A stretch of DNA of 30,257 nt from an uncultured Erysipelotrichaceae bacterium (GCA_902783345.1 CACZQI010000048.1:1-30257), one strand, 5' to 3'. Shown: positions 7,940 to 16,315, numbered from the stretch's first letter. Notes: generated by a model not told the origin, from the letters alone. Translations and numbers: made by a program.

Positions 7940-10034
7940 CTTTTTCACCACCCTGTAAGATAAAATCGATAGTTTTAGTTTGCTTACTTGCACCTATACA
8001 TTTTACCTTAACTTTCTCTCCAAGTCGATACCTTTTTTTCGTATTTTGACCAACTAAACTAAACATTTCAGGAATATATGTAAAATAATCACCTTCTAAA
8101 GTATTGATATGGACTAATCCTTCAATTAAATTATCTAATTGAACAAACATTCCAAAGTTAGTAATTGTTGATATAGTTCCAATAAATGTTTCACCGATAT
8201 GACTTTCCATATATTCAGCCATTTTCATAGCATCAACTTCTCTTTCGGCTTCTACTGCTGCTTGTTCTCTATTGGATGAATTTAGCGCAATAAAATCTAA
8301 GTTTTCATTCCAATAATCAATAGTTTCATTATCAATATGATGCTCAAATAAATATGTACGAAGTAATCTATGTACCATTAAATCAGGATACCTTCTAATC
8401 GGACTAGTAAAATGAGTATAACATGAACTTCCTAAACCAAAATGCCCAATATTATCTTTAGAATAAACTGCTTTAGCCATACTTCTTAAAAGTAGTTCTG
8501 ATAAAATTTTCTTTTCCGGTTTATCATCTATTTGCTCAATTATTCTTTGCATCCCTGTTGGTTTTAAATTAGTGTATTTACCCTTTAAGTTATAGCCTAG
8601 CATATTAACTAAATGAATAAAATTATCAATTTTTTCTGCTTTTGGCTCAGCATGAACACGGTATATAAATGGCAAATTCATATTATAAATATGACTTGCT
8701 ACAGTTTCATTAGCCGCAATCATAAAGTCTTCAATTAATCTTTCGCCATCTTCTCTTGGATAATGGCAAACATCAATGCATATTCCTTCCTCATCACAAA
8801 TAATTTTAGGTTCCGGAATATCAAAATCAATATAACCTCTTCGTTCTTTATTTTTGCGTAAAATTTTAGCTAAAGTGTTCATATCTTTTAACTTTTCCAC
8901 ATATGGAGCATAATCTTCTGCTACAATATTACGCATTAATATATCATTAACTTTTTTATAAGTCATTTTTTTAACTGATTTAATATAGGAAGGAAAAATA
9001 TCATATTTTACGACATTACCTTTTAAATCTATTTCCATAACACATGAAATAGTAAGTCTTATTACATTAGGGTTTAGTGAGCATATTCCATTAGAAAGTT
9101 TATGAGGAAGCATTGGAATAACTGAATATGCTAAATAACTAGAAGTCCCTCTTCTAAAAGCATCAGCATCTAAAGGACTATCCTTGGTAACATAATATGA
9201 TACATCCGCAATATGAACCCCTAAAATATAGGTATTCTTATTTTTCTTTATCGATATTGCATCATCAATATCTTTAGTATCGTCACCATCTATGGTAAAT
9301 ATTATCTCATTAGTTAAATCTTTTCTCCCCTCTAGCTCTTCTTTATTTACACTAATTGGCATTTCATCTGTTTGATCATTACTTGCTTTACTAAATTCTT
9401 CATATATTTCATATTTATACGCAATAGTTTTAATATCAACACCAGGATCATCTTTATGACCAATAACCGATACAACTTTACCAATATAATAATTACGAGT
9501 TTTTTCTTTAATTAAATTAACAACTACTTTGGTTCCTTCAACACAATTTTTCATAGTATTAGAATCTAGTTCAACTGTTAATTCTTTTTTCTCATCATCA
9601 AGTTTTAAATAAGGAGTATTTCCTTTAAAGATAACTTCACCAATAATATTTTTCATATCACGGTTTAGTATTTTTAATACTCTACCTTCAGTTTTACCTT
9701 TATAATCAAAGATTTCAATTAAAACAACATCTCCATCTACAGCATTATTAAGGTTAGTATTATTAACAAAAATATCTTCAGGCTCTAACAAAACATACCC
9801 ATTACCGGCTTTGTTAATACTAAGTTTTCCTGCTTTTAAATCCCTACAATTTTCATATAATATATATTTATCTTTCTTAGTTTTATAAACTTTATATTCA
9901 TTTACAAGTTCTTCTAAAGTTAATTCTAATTCTTTTAATTCTTCCGGAGTTTCTAATTCTAATAAATCATTTATTGTAATAAGATTTAAGGCTTCATATT
10001 TATTTTTTAAAATATCTAAAATGTCTTGTTTCAT
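7920..10034 (-). CDS. rnr: Ribonuclease R
   Basis: A processive 3'-5' exoribonuclease able to unwind structured RNA, 704 residues. Domain order is an N-terminal helical region (1-60), OB/cold-shock-type domains (about 65-200), the RNB catalytic domain beginning at about 235 with metal-binding Asp249, Asp255, Asp257 and Asp258 ([11 protein letters not shown]), the block [16 protein letters not shown], and an S1 domain near the C-terminus ([20 protein letters not shown]). AAGGAGGAAGT directly precedes the ATG. It is first in the rnr-smpB-amidase-LytTR operon, behind its own extended -10 (10054-10062). The secG-rnr-smpB order is typical of Firmicutes, here interrupted by the 10107-11183 gene. 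Confidence 0.97.
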   Translation of the reverse strand: MKQDILDILKNKYEALNLITINDLLELETPEELKELELTLEELVNEYKVYKTKKDKYILYENCRDLKAGKLSINKAGNGYVLLEPEDIFVNNTNLNNAVDGDVVLIEIFDYKGKTEGRVLKILNRDMKNIIGEVIFKGNTPYLKLDDEKKELTVELDSNTMKNCVEGTKVVVNLIKEKTRNYYIGKVVSVIGHKDDPGVDIKTIAYKYEIYEEFSKASNDQTDEMPISVNKEELEGRKDLTNEIIFTIDGDDTKDIDDAISIKKNKNTYILGVHIADVSYYVTKDSPLDADAFRRGTSSYLAYSVIPMLPHKLSNGICSLNPNVIRLTISCVMEIDLKGNVVKYDIFPSYIKSVKKMTYKKVNDILMRNIVAEDYAPYVEKLKDMNTLAKILRKNKERRGYIDFDIPEPKIICDEEGICIDVCHYPREDGERLIEDFMIAANETVASHIYNMNLPFIYRVHAEPKAEKIDNFIHLVNMLGYNLKGKYTNLKPTGMQRIIEQIDDKPEKKILSELLLRSMAKAVYSKDNIGHFGLGSSCYTHFTSPIRRYPDLMVHRLLRTYLFEHHIDNETIDYWNENLDFIALNSSNREQAAVEAEREVDAMKMAEYMESHIGETFIGTISTITNFGMFVQLDNLIEGLVHINTLEGDYFTYIPEMFSLVGQNTKKRYRLGEKVKVKCIGASKQTKTIDFILQGGEKDGNQKS

Positions 10035-10053
10035 ACTTCCTCCTTATTGTTTA

Positions 10054-10062
10054 ATTATAACA
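10054..10062 (-). promoter_or_regulatory. Extended -10 promoter of the rnr operon
   Basis: The minus strand reads TGT-TATAAT immediately downstream of the terminator at 10074-10100. The junction sequence (TTCTAAAA...ATG-TTATAAT) is nearly repeated in front of the 10107-11183 gene. Confidence 0.55.
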
Positions 10063-10073
10063 TTTTTTAGAAA

Positions 10074-10100
10074 ATAAAAAAATGCCAAAAAAATTGGCAA
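10074..10100 (-). terminator. Terminator of the 10107-11183 gene
   Basis: Minus-strand stem TGCCAA / TTGGCA with a 5-nt T loop, followed by TTTTTTTA. Confidence 0.88.
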
Positions 10101-10106
10101 TGATAT

Positions 10107-11183
10107 TTAAGCACTTAATGATATTTCTTCTGGATTTAAATAAGCATTTATTAAATCAGATGCATCTTTACCTATCTCTGGTAAAAGATATGGAATTGTA
10201 TCATTAATAATTTGTAAAGCCGCTAGATTAGAGTCGGCTCTTAAGGATAATTTAAGCATATTTTTTTCTAAATTAACCATATTTTCAGGAGATAATACCG
10301 CAATATTGTGAATTAAATTTTCATAATCGGAATTATGATTACTAGCATTTGTAAGTTCTTCTTTAAAAGCATCTTCATCTAAATTAGAAGCAGTTATAAT
10401 TTGATCAATGTTACCTTTAAATATTAAAGATAAAACATCTTCTTTAGTGCCAATAAGAGTTAATTTTTCTCTTAAAAATAACATTATATTAGCAAAAGAT
10501 GGTACATAATCTAACATTATTTCATGTTTTTTAATAAAATCCATCATTACTAAATCAGTTAAACCTTCTTTAATATTAGTATTATCTTCAACATTTAACT
10601 TAGATGAAAAAGGTAAATCTATTAAACTACTTAAAAAAGTACGAATTAAGTCTGCACCTTCAACACCATCTATTTTAATAACTGTATTTTTAAATCTTTC
10701 AATCGCATTTTCATCTAAATAATTATAATAATCTTTAACAATTAAATCGACATAGTTTTTAGCAATTTCATGATTAAATTTATTACTATTAAATTCAGTT
10801 AATCTTTCAGTATAATCAAGAGGTAAATTTAATAAATTAGTCGTTAAATCTTTTTCAAAATCTTCTTTTTGTTTTTCATCTCTAAATGATAAATCATCAT
10901 AATTAATTGTTGCATTACTTACACCTTGCAATTTTTCTAATAATTCAGGTGAAATAACACTATTTACTAAAGTAATTACTTTATCATATTCTTTTAATTT
11001 CTCAATTAAAAAATCAATTGATATATCATTACCTGCTTCTTTTAAATCTAAAATAACATTATTTATTTCATGATTATCAAGTTCATTTATAATATGTAAA
11101 TTAAAATTAGAATTATTTTCATTTAATTTAATATATAAACTATTATTAGTATTATCAAAAAAGGTTTCTAAACTATTTGGCAT
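10107..11183 (-). CDS. Unknown acidic helical protein
   Basis: A protein of 358 residues that I do not recognise. It has no Cys and no Trp, no signal peptide or membrane segment, and is acidic and rich in Asn, Leu and Ile, with predicted long helices (for example IIKNALLEKL-like stretches at 70-90 and 325-350). The beginning (FDNTNNSLYIKL, then NVILDLKEAGNDISIDFLIEKL) looks like an alpha/beta domain of about 90 residues, perhaps STAS-like (inference by eye). A good AGGAGGG site and an extended -10 (11202-11210) precede it, and a terminator follows, so it is monocistronic. It stands between secG and rnr, which are usually adjacent in Firmicutes, so it is probably a lineage-specific insertion. 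Its composition resembles the unknown proteins at 17682-21161. Confidence 0.8.
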   Translation of the reverse strand: MPNSLETFFDNTNNSLYIKLNENNSNFNLHIINELDNHEINNVILDLKEAGNDISIDFLIEKLKEYDKVITLVNSVISPELLEKLQGVSNATINYDDLSFRDEKQKEDFEKDLTTNLLNLPLDYTERLTEFNSNKFNHEIAKNYVDLIVKDYYNYLDENAIERFKNTVIKIDGVEGADLIRTFLSSLIDLPFSSKLNVEDNTNIKEGLTDLVMMDFIKKHEIMLDYVPSFANIMLFLREKLTLIGTKEDVLSLIFKGNIDQIITASNLDEDAFKEELTNASNHNSDYENLIHNIAVLSPENMVNLEKNMLKLSLRADSNLAALQIINDTIPYLLPEIGKDASDLINAYLNPEEISLSA

Positions 11184-11201
11184 ATTACCCTCCTATTTTT
11201 A

Positions 11202-11210
11202 AATATAACA
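11202..11210 (-). promoter_or_regulatory. Extended -10 promoter of the 10107-11183 gene
   Basis: The minus strand reads TGT-TATATT just after the T-tract of the terminator at 11216-11272, the same terminator-promoter layout as before rnr, secA and the HD gene. Confidence 0.5.
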
Positions 11211-11215
11211 CATTT

Positions 11216-11272
11216 TAGAAAAAAATAAAAATGATATTATTAAAATTACATAAATATTTTAATAACATCATT
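11216..11272 (-). terminator. Strong terminator closing the mini-unit 11282-11572
   Basis: A 17-bp stem with a single G-U pair (AATGATGTTATTAAAAT against ATTTTAATAATATCATT, arms 11256-11272 and 11230-11246) is followed on the minus strand by TTTATTTTTTT. It shows that the small region upstream is transcribed as its own unit. Confidence 0.9.
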
Positions 11273-11281
11273 AAAAAAGAA

Positions 11282-11477
11282 TTATTCTGTCTCTTTCCAT
11301 ATTGCTTTTAAGGTATGATTTTGATTTTGAACGATATTTAAATCTTTGGTTATGTAATATGGTTCGTAGGCAGTTGCAACCGAACCTTCTTCAAGATTTT
11401 TTAATCGGAGTATTACTCATTATTATCCTTCTTTTACTATTACTACTACTTATAGTTTTAATATAAAAGAAATCCAC
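11282..11477 (-). pseudogene. Frameshifted small gene or decayed gene fragment
   Basis: Two partly overlapping reading frames look like one small gene with a +1 break. Frame A starts at GTG 11477, or more likely at ATG 11417 behind AAGAAGGA, and stops at UGA 11391-11393 after MSNTPIKKS. Frame B continues from CTT at this very point (UCU UGA becomes CUU GAA), runs through [14 protein letters not shown] and ends in [10 protein letters not shown] at 11282. The end resembles that of Listeria-Bacteroides repeat domains (PF09479), which often close with a TL-x-A-x-W pattern. Together the frames would give a protein of about 45 residues. The site is next to a run of six A, so a sequencing error, a pseudogene or real frameshifting are all possible. 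It has its own promoter, structured leader and terminator. Confidence 0.4.
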
Positions 11478-11572
11478 CTAACTAAGCTTTAGTTAGGTGG
11501 TACCAAAATTATGGCTACACTCAACATCGCGAATTAAGTGTTCCTTTTTATTTTATGTAAATCCTTCTTGAT
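11474..11572 (-). ncRNA. Structured leader with possible attenuator
   Basis: Downstream of a good promoter the minus-strand RNA can form hairpin 1 (ACACTTAA / TTGAGTGT, 11517-11541) and then a 12-bp perfect hairpin 2 (CCACCTAACTAA / TTAGTTAGGTGG, 11474-11500, 3-nt loop) followed by ATTTCTTTTAT, which looks like an intrinsic terminator. A 12-codon frame, MLSVAIILVPPN, starts inside hairpin 1 and stops inside hairpin 2, as in leader-peptide attenuators, but it has no well-placed ribosome site. UGGUACC at 11499-11505 matches the T-box core UGGNACC, yet no Stem I or specifier loop of a T-box fits in the 65 nt upstream. Class not identified. Confidence 0.5.
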
Positions 11573-11578
11573 ATATTC

Positions 11579-11607
11579 ATTATATCAAAAGTTTTTTGCA
11601 AAATCAA
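11579..11607 (-). promoter_or_regulatory. Promoter of the 11282-11572 mini-unit
   Basis: TTGATT (11602-11607), 17 bp, TATAAT (11579-11584) on the minus strand, starting right behind the secG stop codon. Predicted start near 11572. Confidence 0.75.
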
Positions 11608-11609
11608 TA

Positions 11610-11825
11610 TTAACTAATATAAATTATAAATGATAATATAAAGAAAGCAAAACCTAAAATTAAAGTAATTCGACTAATTAATAATTCTGAACCTCTTTCT
11701 TTAGTATTAGAAAATAGTTCAGTATTACCACCAGAAATTATTTGGCCTGCATCTGATGCTTTATTACTTTGTAGTAAAACTAAAGCAATTAATAAAACTG
11801 AAATTATTAGTAAAGCTGTTTCCAT
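11610..11825 (-). CDS. secG: Preprotein translocase subunit SecG
   Basis: A small membrane subunit of the SecYEG channel that helps SecA cycling. The 71 residues have two hydrophobic segments (about 3-20 and 50-69) joined by the family's polar loop, with LLQSNKASDAGQIISGGNTELF and the Arg-Ile after SELLISR. AAAGGAG lies 10 nt before the ATG. It lies just downstream of eno, as in Bacillus, where eno, secG and rnr are neighbours. A new promoter begins directly after its stop codon. Confidence 0.95.
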   Translation of the reverse strand: METALLIISVLLIALVLLQSNKASDAGQIISGGNTELFSNTKERGSELLISRITLILGFAFFILSFIIYIS

Positions 11826-11893
11826 ATTAGATAAGCTCCTTTCTTAATTCATTTAAGCATTAATAATTTACCATAAGTTAAAGAAAATATCAA

Positions 11894-13114
11894 CTATTTC
11901 CTATCTAACTCTTCTTCAATTCTTAATAATTCGTTATATTTTGCTATTCTTTCTCCTCTTGATAGTGATCCTGTTTTAATAAATCCTAGATTTAAGCCTA
12001 CTGCTAAATGAGAAATAAAAGTATCTTCTGTCTCTCCACTACGATGAGAAATAATTGTTTTAAAATGATTTTCTTTAGCAAGTTTAATAGTTTCTAACAT
12101 CTCAGTTATCGTACCTATTTGATTAGCTTTTAACAAAATTGCATTGTTATAATGCTCACTAATTCCTTTTTGTAAATATTTTTTATTTGTAACAAAATAA
12201 TCATCGCCAACAAGTAATACTTTATTACCAATTAAAGAAGTAAGTTTTTGAATAGATTCAATATCATTTTCAGCAAAAGCATCTTCAATAGATTTAAGAG
12301 GATATTTATTAATTAATTCTACATAATAATTTATTAACTCTTCTTTAGTTAATTTCTTTTTGTTTATTGTATAATATTCTCCATCATAAAATTCCGTTGC
12401 TGCTGCGTCTATTGCTAAATATACATCTTTTCCTGGTATATATCCTGCTTTTTTAATTGCATTCACTATATATTCAAAAGCATCTTCAATAGTTGGTAAG
12501 TTAGGGGCAAATCCTCCCTCATCTCCAACAGCAGTTGAATATCCATTCTCTTTTAAAAGCAATGCTAAATTATGAAATACTTCTGAACCACATCTTAGTC
12601 TATCTTTAAAAGTCATTTGCATTGGCATAATCATAAATTCTTGAAATTCTAGTCCACTTGATGCATGAACTCCACCATTAACTATATTCATCATTGGATA
12701 AGGAAGGGTAAAAGGGCCATTAAATAATTCATATACTTTTTTATTTTGAATAAGAGCATTTGCTTTTAATGTGCATAATGATACACTAAGAATTGCATTA
12801 GCACCCAATCTAGACTTATTTTCCGTTCCGTCTAATTTAATAAGCATATTATCTATTTCTTCTTGATTTATTTCTTTACCTATTAAATTATCTCTTATAA
12901 TTGTATTAACATTATTAACAGCTTTTAGAGTTCCTTTACCTAAATATCTATTATCATTATCTCTTAACTCTAATGCTTCATTAGAGCCAGTTGATGCGCC
13001 TGATGGTACAGATGCTCTAACCATTTGGCCATTTTCTAAATAAAGATCTGCTTCTACTGTAGGATTACCTCTTGAATCTAATATTTCTCTTGCTTTTATA
13101 TCTAATATTTTCAT
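11894..13114 (-). CDS. eno: Enolase
   Basis: Converts 2-phosphoglycerate to phosphoenolpyruvate in glycolysis. The start is the ATG at 13114 (MKILDIKAREILDSRGNPT) behind AAAGGAG at 6 nt, giving 406 residues; the longer in-frame start adds seven residues without support. Substrate and metal residues are present in SGASTGSNEA, NGGVHASSGLEFQEFM, GDEGGFAPN, SIEDAFAEND, GDDYFVTN, the catalytic Lys of LLKANQIGT and SHRSGETED. The protein stops right after LLRIEEEL, so it lacks the last 20 or so residues of typical Bacillus enolase, and KTGSLSRGERIAKYN and EDAFAEND look more like archaeal-type enolases. It should be active; the type assignment is by eye. Confidence 0.96.
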   Translation of the reverse strand: MKILDIKAREILDSRGNPTVEADLYLENGQMVRASVPSGASTGSNEALELRDNDNRYLGKGTLKAVNNVNTIIRDNLIGKEINQEEIDNMLIKLDGTENKSRLGANAILSVSLCTLKANALIQNKKVYELFNGPFTLPYPMMNIVNGGVHASSGLEFQEFMIMPMQMTFKDRLRCGSEVFHNLALLLKENGYSTAVGDEGGFAPNLPTIEDAFEYIVNAIKKAGYIPGKDVYLAIDAAATEFYDGEYYTINKKKLTKEELINYYVELINKYPLKSIEDAFAENDIESIQKLTSLIGNKVLLVGDDYFVTNKKYLQKGISEHYNNAILLKANQIGTITEMLETIKLAKENHFKTIISHRSGETEDTFISHLAVGLNLGFIKTGSLSRGERIAKYNELLRIEEELDRK

Positions 13115-13139
13115 TTTTTCTCCTTTACTATACAATTTA

Positions 13140-13168
13140 ATTATAATTTATTTGTAAATTTTTAACAA
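13140..13168 (-). promoter_or_regulatory. Promoter of eno
   Basis: TTGTTA (13163-13168), 17 bp, TATAAT (13140-13145) on the minus strand. It interleaves with the divergent promoter at 13152-13180. Confidence 0.65.
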
Positions 13169-13180
13169 GTTTATTATAAT
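13152..13180 (+). promoter_or_regulatory. Promoter of the FemABX-type gene
   Basis: TTGTAA (13152-13157), 17 bp, TATAAT (13175-13180). The -35 box lies between the eno -10 and -35, so the two polymerases cannot bind together. Confidence 0.65.
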
Positions 13181-13198
13181 AAAGAAGAGGTGTTTCAA

Positions 13199-14452
13199 AT
13201 GAGAATAATCGAATTAACAATAAACGATTTTGAAAATTTTGCAAATAATCATCCACTTAGGAATTATTGTCAAAGTGTAAGTTACGCTAAATTAATGGGA
13301 GAAAAAGGATATTCATATGATTATATTGGCTATATGGATGATAGTAATAATTTAGTTGGAGCATCTTTAATTCTTACTAAAAAAATCGGGCCTTTTCAAA
13401 AGTACGCTTATGCACCTAAAGGGTTTTTAATTGATTATTATAATAATGAACTGTTAAAAATGTTTGTTAGAGATATTGGCGCACATTATAAGAAAAAAGG
13501 ATATATATTTATTAAAATTAATCCTGAAATAATTATTGGTGAATTAAATCCTAAAAAGAATTATTTACCAAATTATAATCAAAATGTTAATATTATTGAT
13601 ACTCTAAAAGATTTAGGCTTTAGAAGAAGAAGAGAACTTACCCCATTAGACTTTATAATGCCTAGAATTAATCCTTATGTAAATTTAAAAAATTATGATC
13701 CAAATTCTATGGATGATGAATATAAAGAAAAGATTAAAAATTGTAATAAACGTGGTTTAACAATTGAAACTGCTACTAATAAAGATATTAATACTTTTTA
13801 TGAAGTTATTAAAAATGATACTTATGAAGATGTAAATTATTTCCGTAATATTTTAAATACATTTAATAATGATGCTGAATTAACACTTATTAAAGTTGAT
13901 TATGAACAATGTTTAATAAATGCTCAAAAACAATATGAAAAAGAAGTAGACGAAAATAATTATTGGAATGAAATGATTCAAAGAGAAAATAATGAAAAAC
14001 TACTTGCTGAAAAAATGGAATCAGATAAAAGATTATTAATATTTAAAGATGAAATGATAGCCGCTACTGATAGACTTAGAAGAGAAAAATTTAAATATGT
14101 TGGTGGCGCTATTGTTATAAAATATCAAAATAGAGCTAGTATTGTGGCTTGTGGATTTGATAAAAGCGATGAATTTTTAACTCCAGGATATTTTCTTTAT
14201 AGTGCTTTAATCGAAAAATATAAAAATGATTTTGAATATTTAGATTTATATGGTTTAGCTAGTAATTTTAGTCCATCTTCAAAATATTTTGAATTTAATG
14301 AAGAAAAACTAGCCTTTAATCCTACGATTTATGAATATATTGGAGAATTTGATTTAGTATTAAATGAAGGAAACTTTAAAAAAGTCCAAAGTAAAGGTTT
14401 ATTATCTAAAGAGTTCCATCCATCTCATAAATTTACTGAAGAACAAAATTAA
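13199..14452 (+). CDS. FemABX-family peptidoglycan aminoacyltransferase
   Basis: Members add amino acids from aminoacyl-tRNA to the peptidoglycan stem peptide (FemA/B/X, MurM). The 417 residues show the family's twin GNAT-like halves: CQSVSYAKLMGEKGYSYDYIG and the APKGFLIDY strand in the first, then a helical arm of about 60 residues rich in Glu, Lys and Asn (near 240-295, the tRNA-synthetase-like coiled arm), and the second half with YVGGAIVIKYQNRASIVACG, LTPGYFLYSALIEKY and the closing LYGLASNF. GAGGTG lies 6 nt before the ATG at 13199; the GTG at 13190 lies inside this site and is rejected. Which amino acid is added cannot be told. It implies that this organism has a cell wall with a modified or bridged stem peptide. 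A bidirectional terminator follows. Confidence 0.88.
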   Translation: MRIIELTINDFENFANNHPLRNYCQSVSYAKLMGEKGYSYDYIGYMDDSNNLVGASLILTKKIGPFQKYAYAPKGFLIDYYNNELLKMFVRDIGAHYKKKGYIFIKINPEIIIGELNPKKNYLPNYNQNVNIIDTLKDLGFRRRRELTPLDFIMPRINPYVNLKNYDPNSMDDEYKEKIKNCNKRGLTIETATNKDINTFYEVIKNDTYEDVNYFRNILNTFNNDAELTLIKVDYEQCLINAQKQYEKEVDENNYWNEMIQRENNEKLLAEKMESDKRLLIFKDEMIAATDRLRREKFKYVGGAIVIKYQNRASIVACGFDKSDEFLTPGYFLYSALIEKYKNDFEYLDLYGLASNFSPSSKYFEFNEEKLAFNPTIYEYIGEFDLVLNEGNFKKVQSKGLLSKEFHPSHKFTEEQN

Positions 14453-14480
14453 AAGATATTCAAATGCGAATATCTTTTTT
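14451..14480. terminator. Bidirectional terminator between the FemABX-type gene and gltX
   Basis: Perfect stem AAGATATTC / GAATATCTT with a 6-nt loop. T6 follows on the plus strand, and a shorter T-run on the minus strand. It serves both convergent genes. Confidence 0.9.
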
Positions 14481-14482
14481 AG

Positions 14483-16120
14483 TTATTTAAGATTAAGAAC
14501 TTTTTGAAATCTTTTTTCTATTCTATCTTTTCCTAATAATTTCATTATTTCGTAAAGATCTGGAGTTGTAGTTTTAGTAGTTAATGCAACTCTTATAATA
14601 TTACTAATATCTGCTACACTACCTTTATAATTATCTGGGTTTTCTTTATAGTCTCTCATATCTGATGCATACCCAAGTTCATCTGATAATGATTTGATTT
14701 TATTAAACCAGGTTTCTTTATCATCATTCTCATCATAATATTTATCAAAGTATAAGTTAATAATTTCTTTAACATCATCTATATTGTTAACTCCAAAATC
14801 ATAAGTACTATCCTCAAATAATTCATCAAACATATACCAAATTTGCTCTTTAATTTCCGAATAGAAGGCAAAATCTTTACGAGGTTTCTTTTGCTCTCTT
14901 TCTATATTTAAAACATTTATTGTATAATCTTTATATTTATTAATAAGTTCATTAAATTCAGTATCAAATTCTTTAGTCCATTCATCTAATAAATCAAATA
15001 CTTCTGATGCCTTTAATTTACTTAAATAATTTTTAGAAATATTAGTAAGTTTTTCCATATCAAATAATGAACCACTTTTACTCATTTTATCAAATGTAAA
15101 TTTAAAATCACGATATGATTTATCAGGATTTTGTAAAAGCCAGCCTTCAAAATTAGAATTTAAAAGCGTTGCAAAATATAGTTTTACTGCTTCTACTGGT
15201 ATTCCTTTTTCATGATGATAACTTATAGCAGCCTCAGGATCTTTTCTTTTACTTATCTTTCTAATAATATCGCCATCTTTTTTATTAATTGGTAAAAGAT
15301 GAGCAAATTTAGGCTTTTTAAATCCAAAAGCATCCCAAAGTTCAATATGATAAGGAACTGATGATATATATGAATCATCTCTGGTAACAATTGTAGTATG
15401 CATTAAATGATCATCTACAACATGCGCAAAAGCATAAGGTGGAATACCATCTGATTTAATAAGAACTTGATCTAAATTATTTTGTGGTAATTCAATCGCA
15501 CCTTTAACTAAATCTTTAAAGACAAACTTTTTATCAGGATCTCCCATAGATTTAAGTCTTAAAACAAATTTATCACCATTTTTTAAATGCTCTTCAACTT
15601 CTTCTAAAGTTAAATTACGACATTTAGCATATTTACCATAATAACCAATTTGTTCTTTTCTTTCTTCTTGTCTTTTACGCATTGCATCTAATTCTTCTGC
15701 TGTACAAAAACATGGATAAGCACGGCCAATTGAAACTAGATATTTAGCATATGCTTCATATATTTCTTTTCTTTCAGTTTGAACATAAGGACCATACGCC
15801 CCACCATCTAGTGGACTTTCATCTATTTCATAATTATAGGCTTTTAAATCATTATATATAAGTTCAATCCCATTATCTAAAATACGTACTTGATCAGTAT
15901 CTTCAATTCTTAAAATAAATACCCCACCACTTTGATGAGCAAATACTTCGGGAATAAATGAAGCAAATAAATTTCCCATATGCACTCTACCAGTAGGGCT
16001 TGGAGCAAATCTACATACTTCCGCTCCTTCTTTTAAATCTCTTTCAGGATACATTTTTTCATAATATCCAATATCTTTAGCATTAGGATATAATAAATCT
16101 GCTAATTTTTTGTAATCCAT
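14483..16120 (-). CDS. gltX: Glutamyl-tRNA synthetase
   Basis: Charges tRNA-Glu, and in organisms lacking GlnRS also tRNA-Gln. Class I signatures are clear: PSPTGRVHMGN at 40-50 (HIGH) and KISKR at 288-292 (KMSKS). Cys137, Cys139 and Cys167 could bind zinc in the acceptor-binding domain. At 545 residues it is longer than the usual 470-500: there are about 35 residues before the Rossmann fold and a longer C-terminal anticodon-binding region. AGGAGG lies 6 nt before the ATG. The gene follows a promoter and structured leader RNA at 16216-16345 and, further up, a tRNA-Glu gene, so enzyme and substrate are adjacent. No GatCAB genes are in the window. Confidence 0.95.
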   Translation of the reverse strand: MDYKKLADLLYPNAKDIGYYEKMYPERDLKEGAEVCRFAPSPTGRVHMGNLFASFIPEVFAHQSGGVFILRIEDTDQVRILDNGIELIYNDLKAYNYEIDESPLDGGAYGPYVQTERKEIYEAYAKYLVSIGRAYPCFCTAEELDAMRKRQEERKEQIGYYGKYAKCRNLTLEEVEEHLKNGDKFVLRLKSMGDPDKKFVFKDLVKGAIELPQNNLDQVLIKSDGIPPYAFAHVVDDHLMHTTIVTRDDSYISSVPYHIELWDAFGFKKPKFAHLLPINKKDGDIIRKISKRKDPEAAISYHHEKGIPVEAVKLYFATLLNSNFEGWLLQNPDKSYRDFKFTFDKMSKSGSLFDMEKLTNISKNYLSKLKASEVFDLLDEWTKEFDTEFNELINKYKDYTINVLNIEREQKKPRKDFAFYSEIKEQIWYMFDELFEDSTYDFGVNNIDDVKEIINLYFDKYYDENDDKETWFNKIKSLSDELGYASDMRDYKENPDNYKGSVADISNIIRVALTTKTTTPDLYEIMKLLGKDRIEKRFQKVLNLK

Positions 16121-16215
16121 AACTTCCTCCTTTTAGGCTTTATTTAACTTATAAAGAGCAATTACGCCAACATCATAATAACACTTTTTAGCATTATTTA
16201 GCAATATAATATAAT

Positions 16216-16309
16216 AAAAAATTGGATGTCACGGATAGGTTCCAATTACCTATGCGAGACTCTAACAATAATGTTAGTGATATACCTAAGAATATCAGTC
16301 CAATTTCTT
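16216..16309 (-). ncRNA. Four-helix structured RNA upstream of gltX
   Basis: The minus-strand RNA begins at the predicted transcription start. P1 (AAATTGGA 16299-16306 with TCCAATTT 16219-16226) closes a junction holding three hairpins: TGATAT/ATATCA (16278-16297), CTAAC/GTTAG (16262-16277) and ATAGGT/ACCTAT (16235-16253), the last perhaps extended by GTC/GAC. T6 follows P1. The 7-nt loop of the third hairpin, AATTGGA, repeats the 5' strand of P1, so either can pair with the same 3' strand just before the T-run; the two folds exclude each other. This suggests a switch or a terminated sRNA. I could not match it to a riboswitch class I know. The RNA ends about 95 nt before gltX. Confidence 0.6.
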
Positions 16310-16315
16310 ATGAAA

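Noticed and set aside
11495..11507. T-box on the plus strand (AGGTGGTACC)
   Set aside because: No plus-strand gene follows within 1.6 kb and no Stem I is seen; the match arises from the GGTACC palindrome and the strong hairpin next to it.
11230..11572. tmRNA gene near smpB
   Set aside because: Length and location would suit ssrA, but there is no tRNA-like end with CCA, no Ala-rich tag frame and no 5' GGGG start; the region is explained by hairpins, a coding-like frame and a terminator.
13190..13198. GTG start three codons upstream for the FemABX-type gene
   Set aside because: The GTG is part of the GAGGTG ribosome site of the ATG at 13199.
16133..16204. 23-codon TTG-initiated frame just before gltX
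   Set aside because: No ribosome site before the TTG, and short enough to be chance; mentioned only with the leader RNA.
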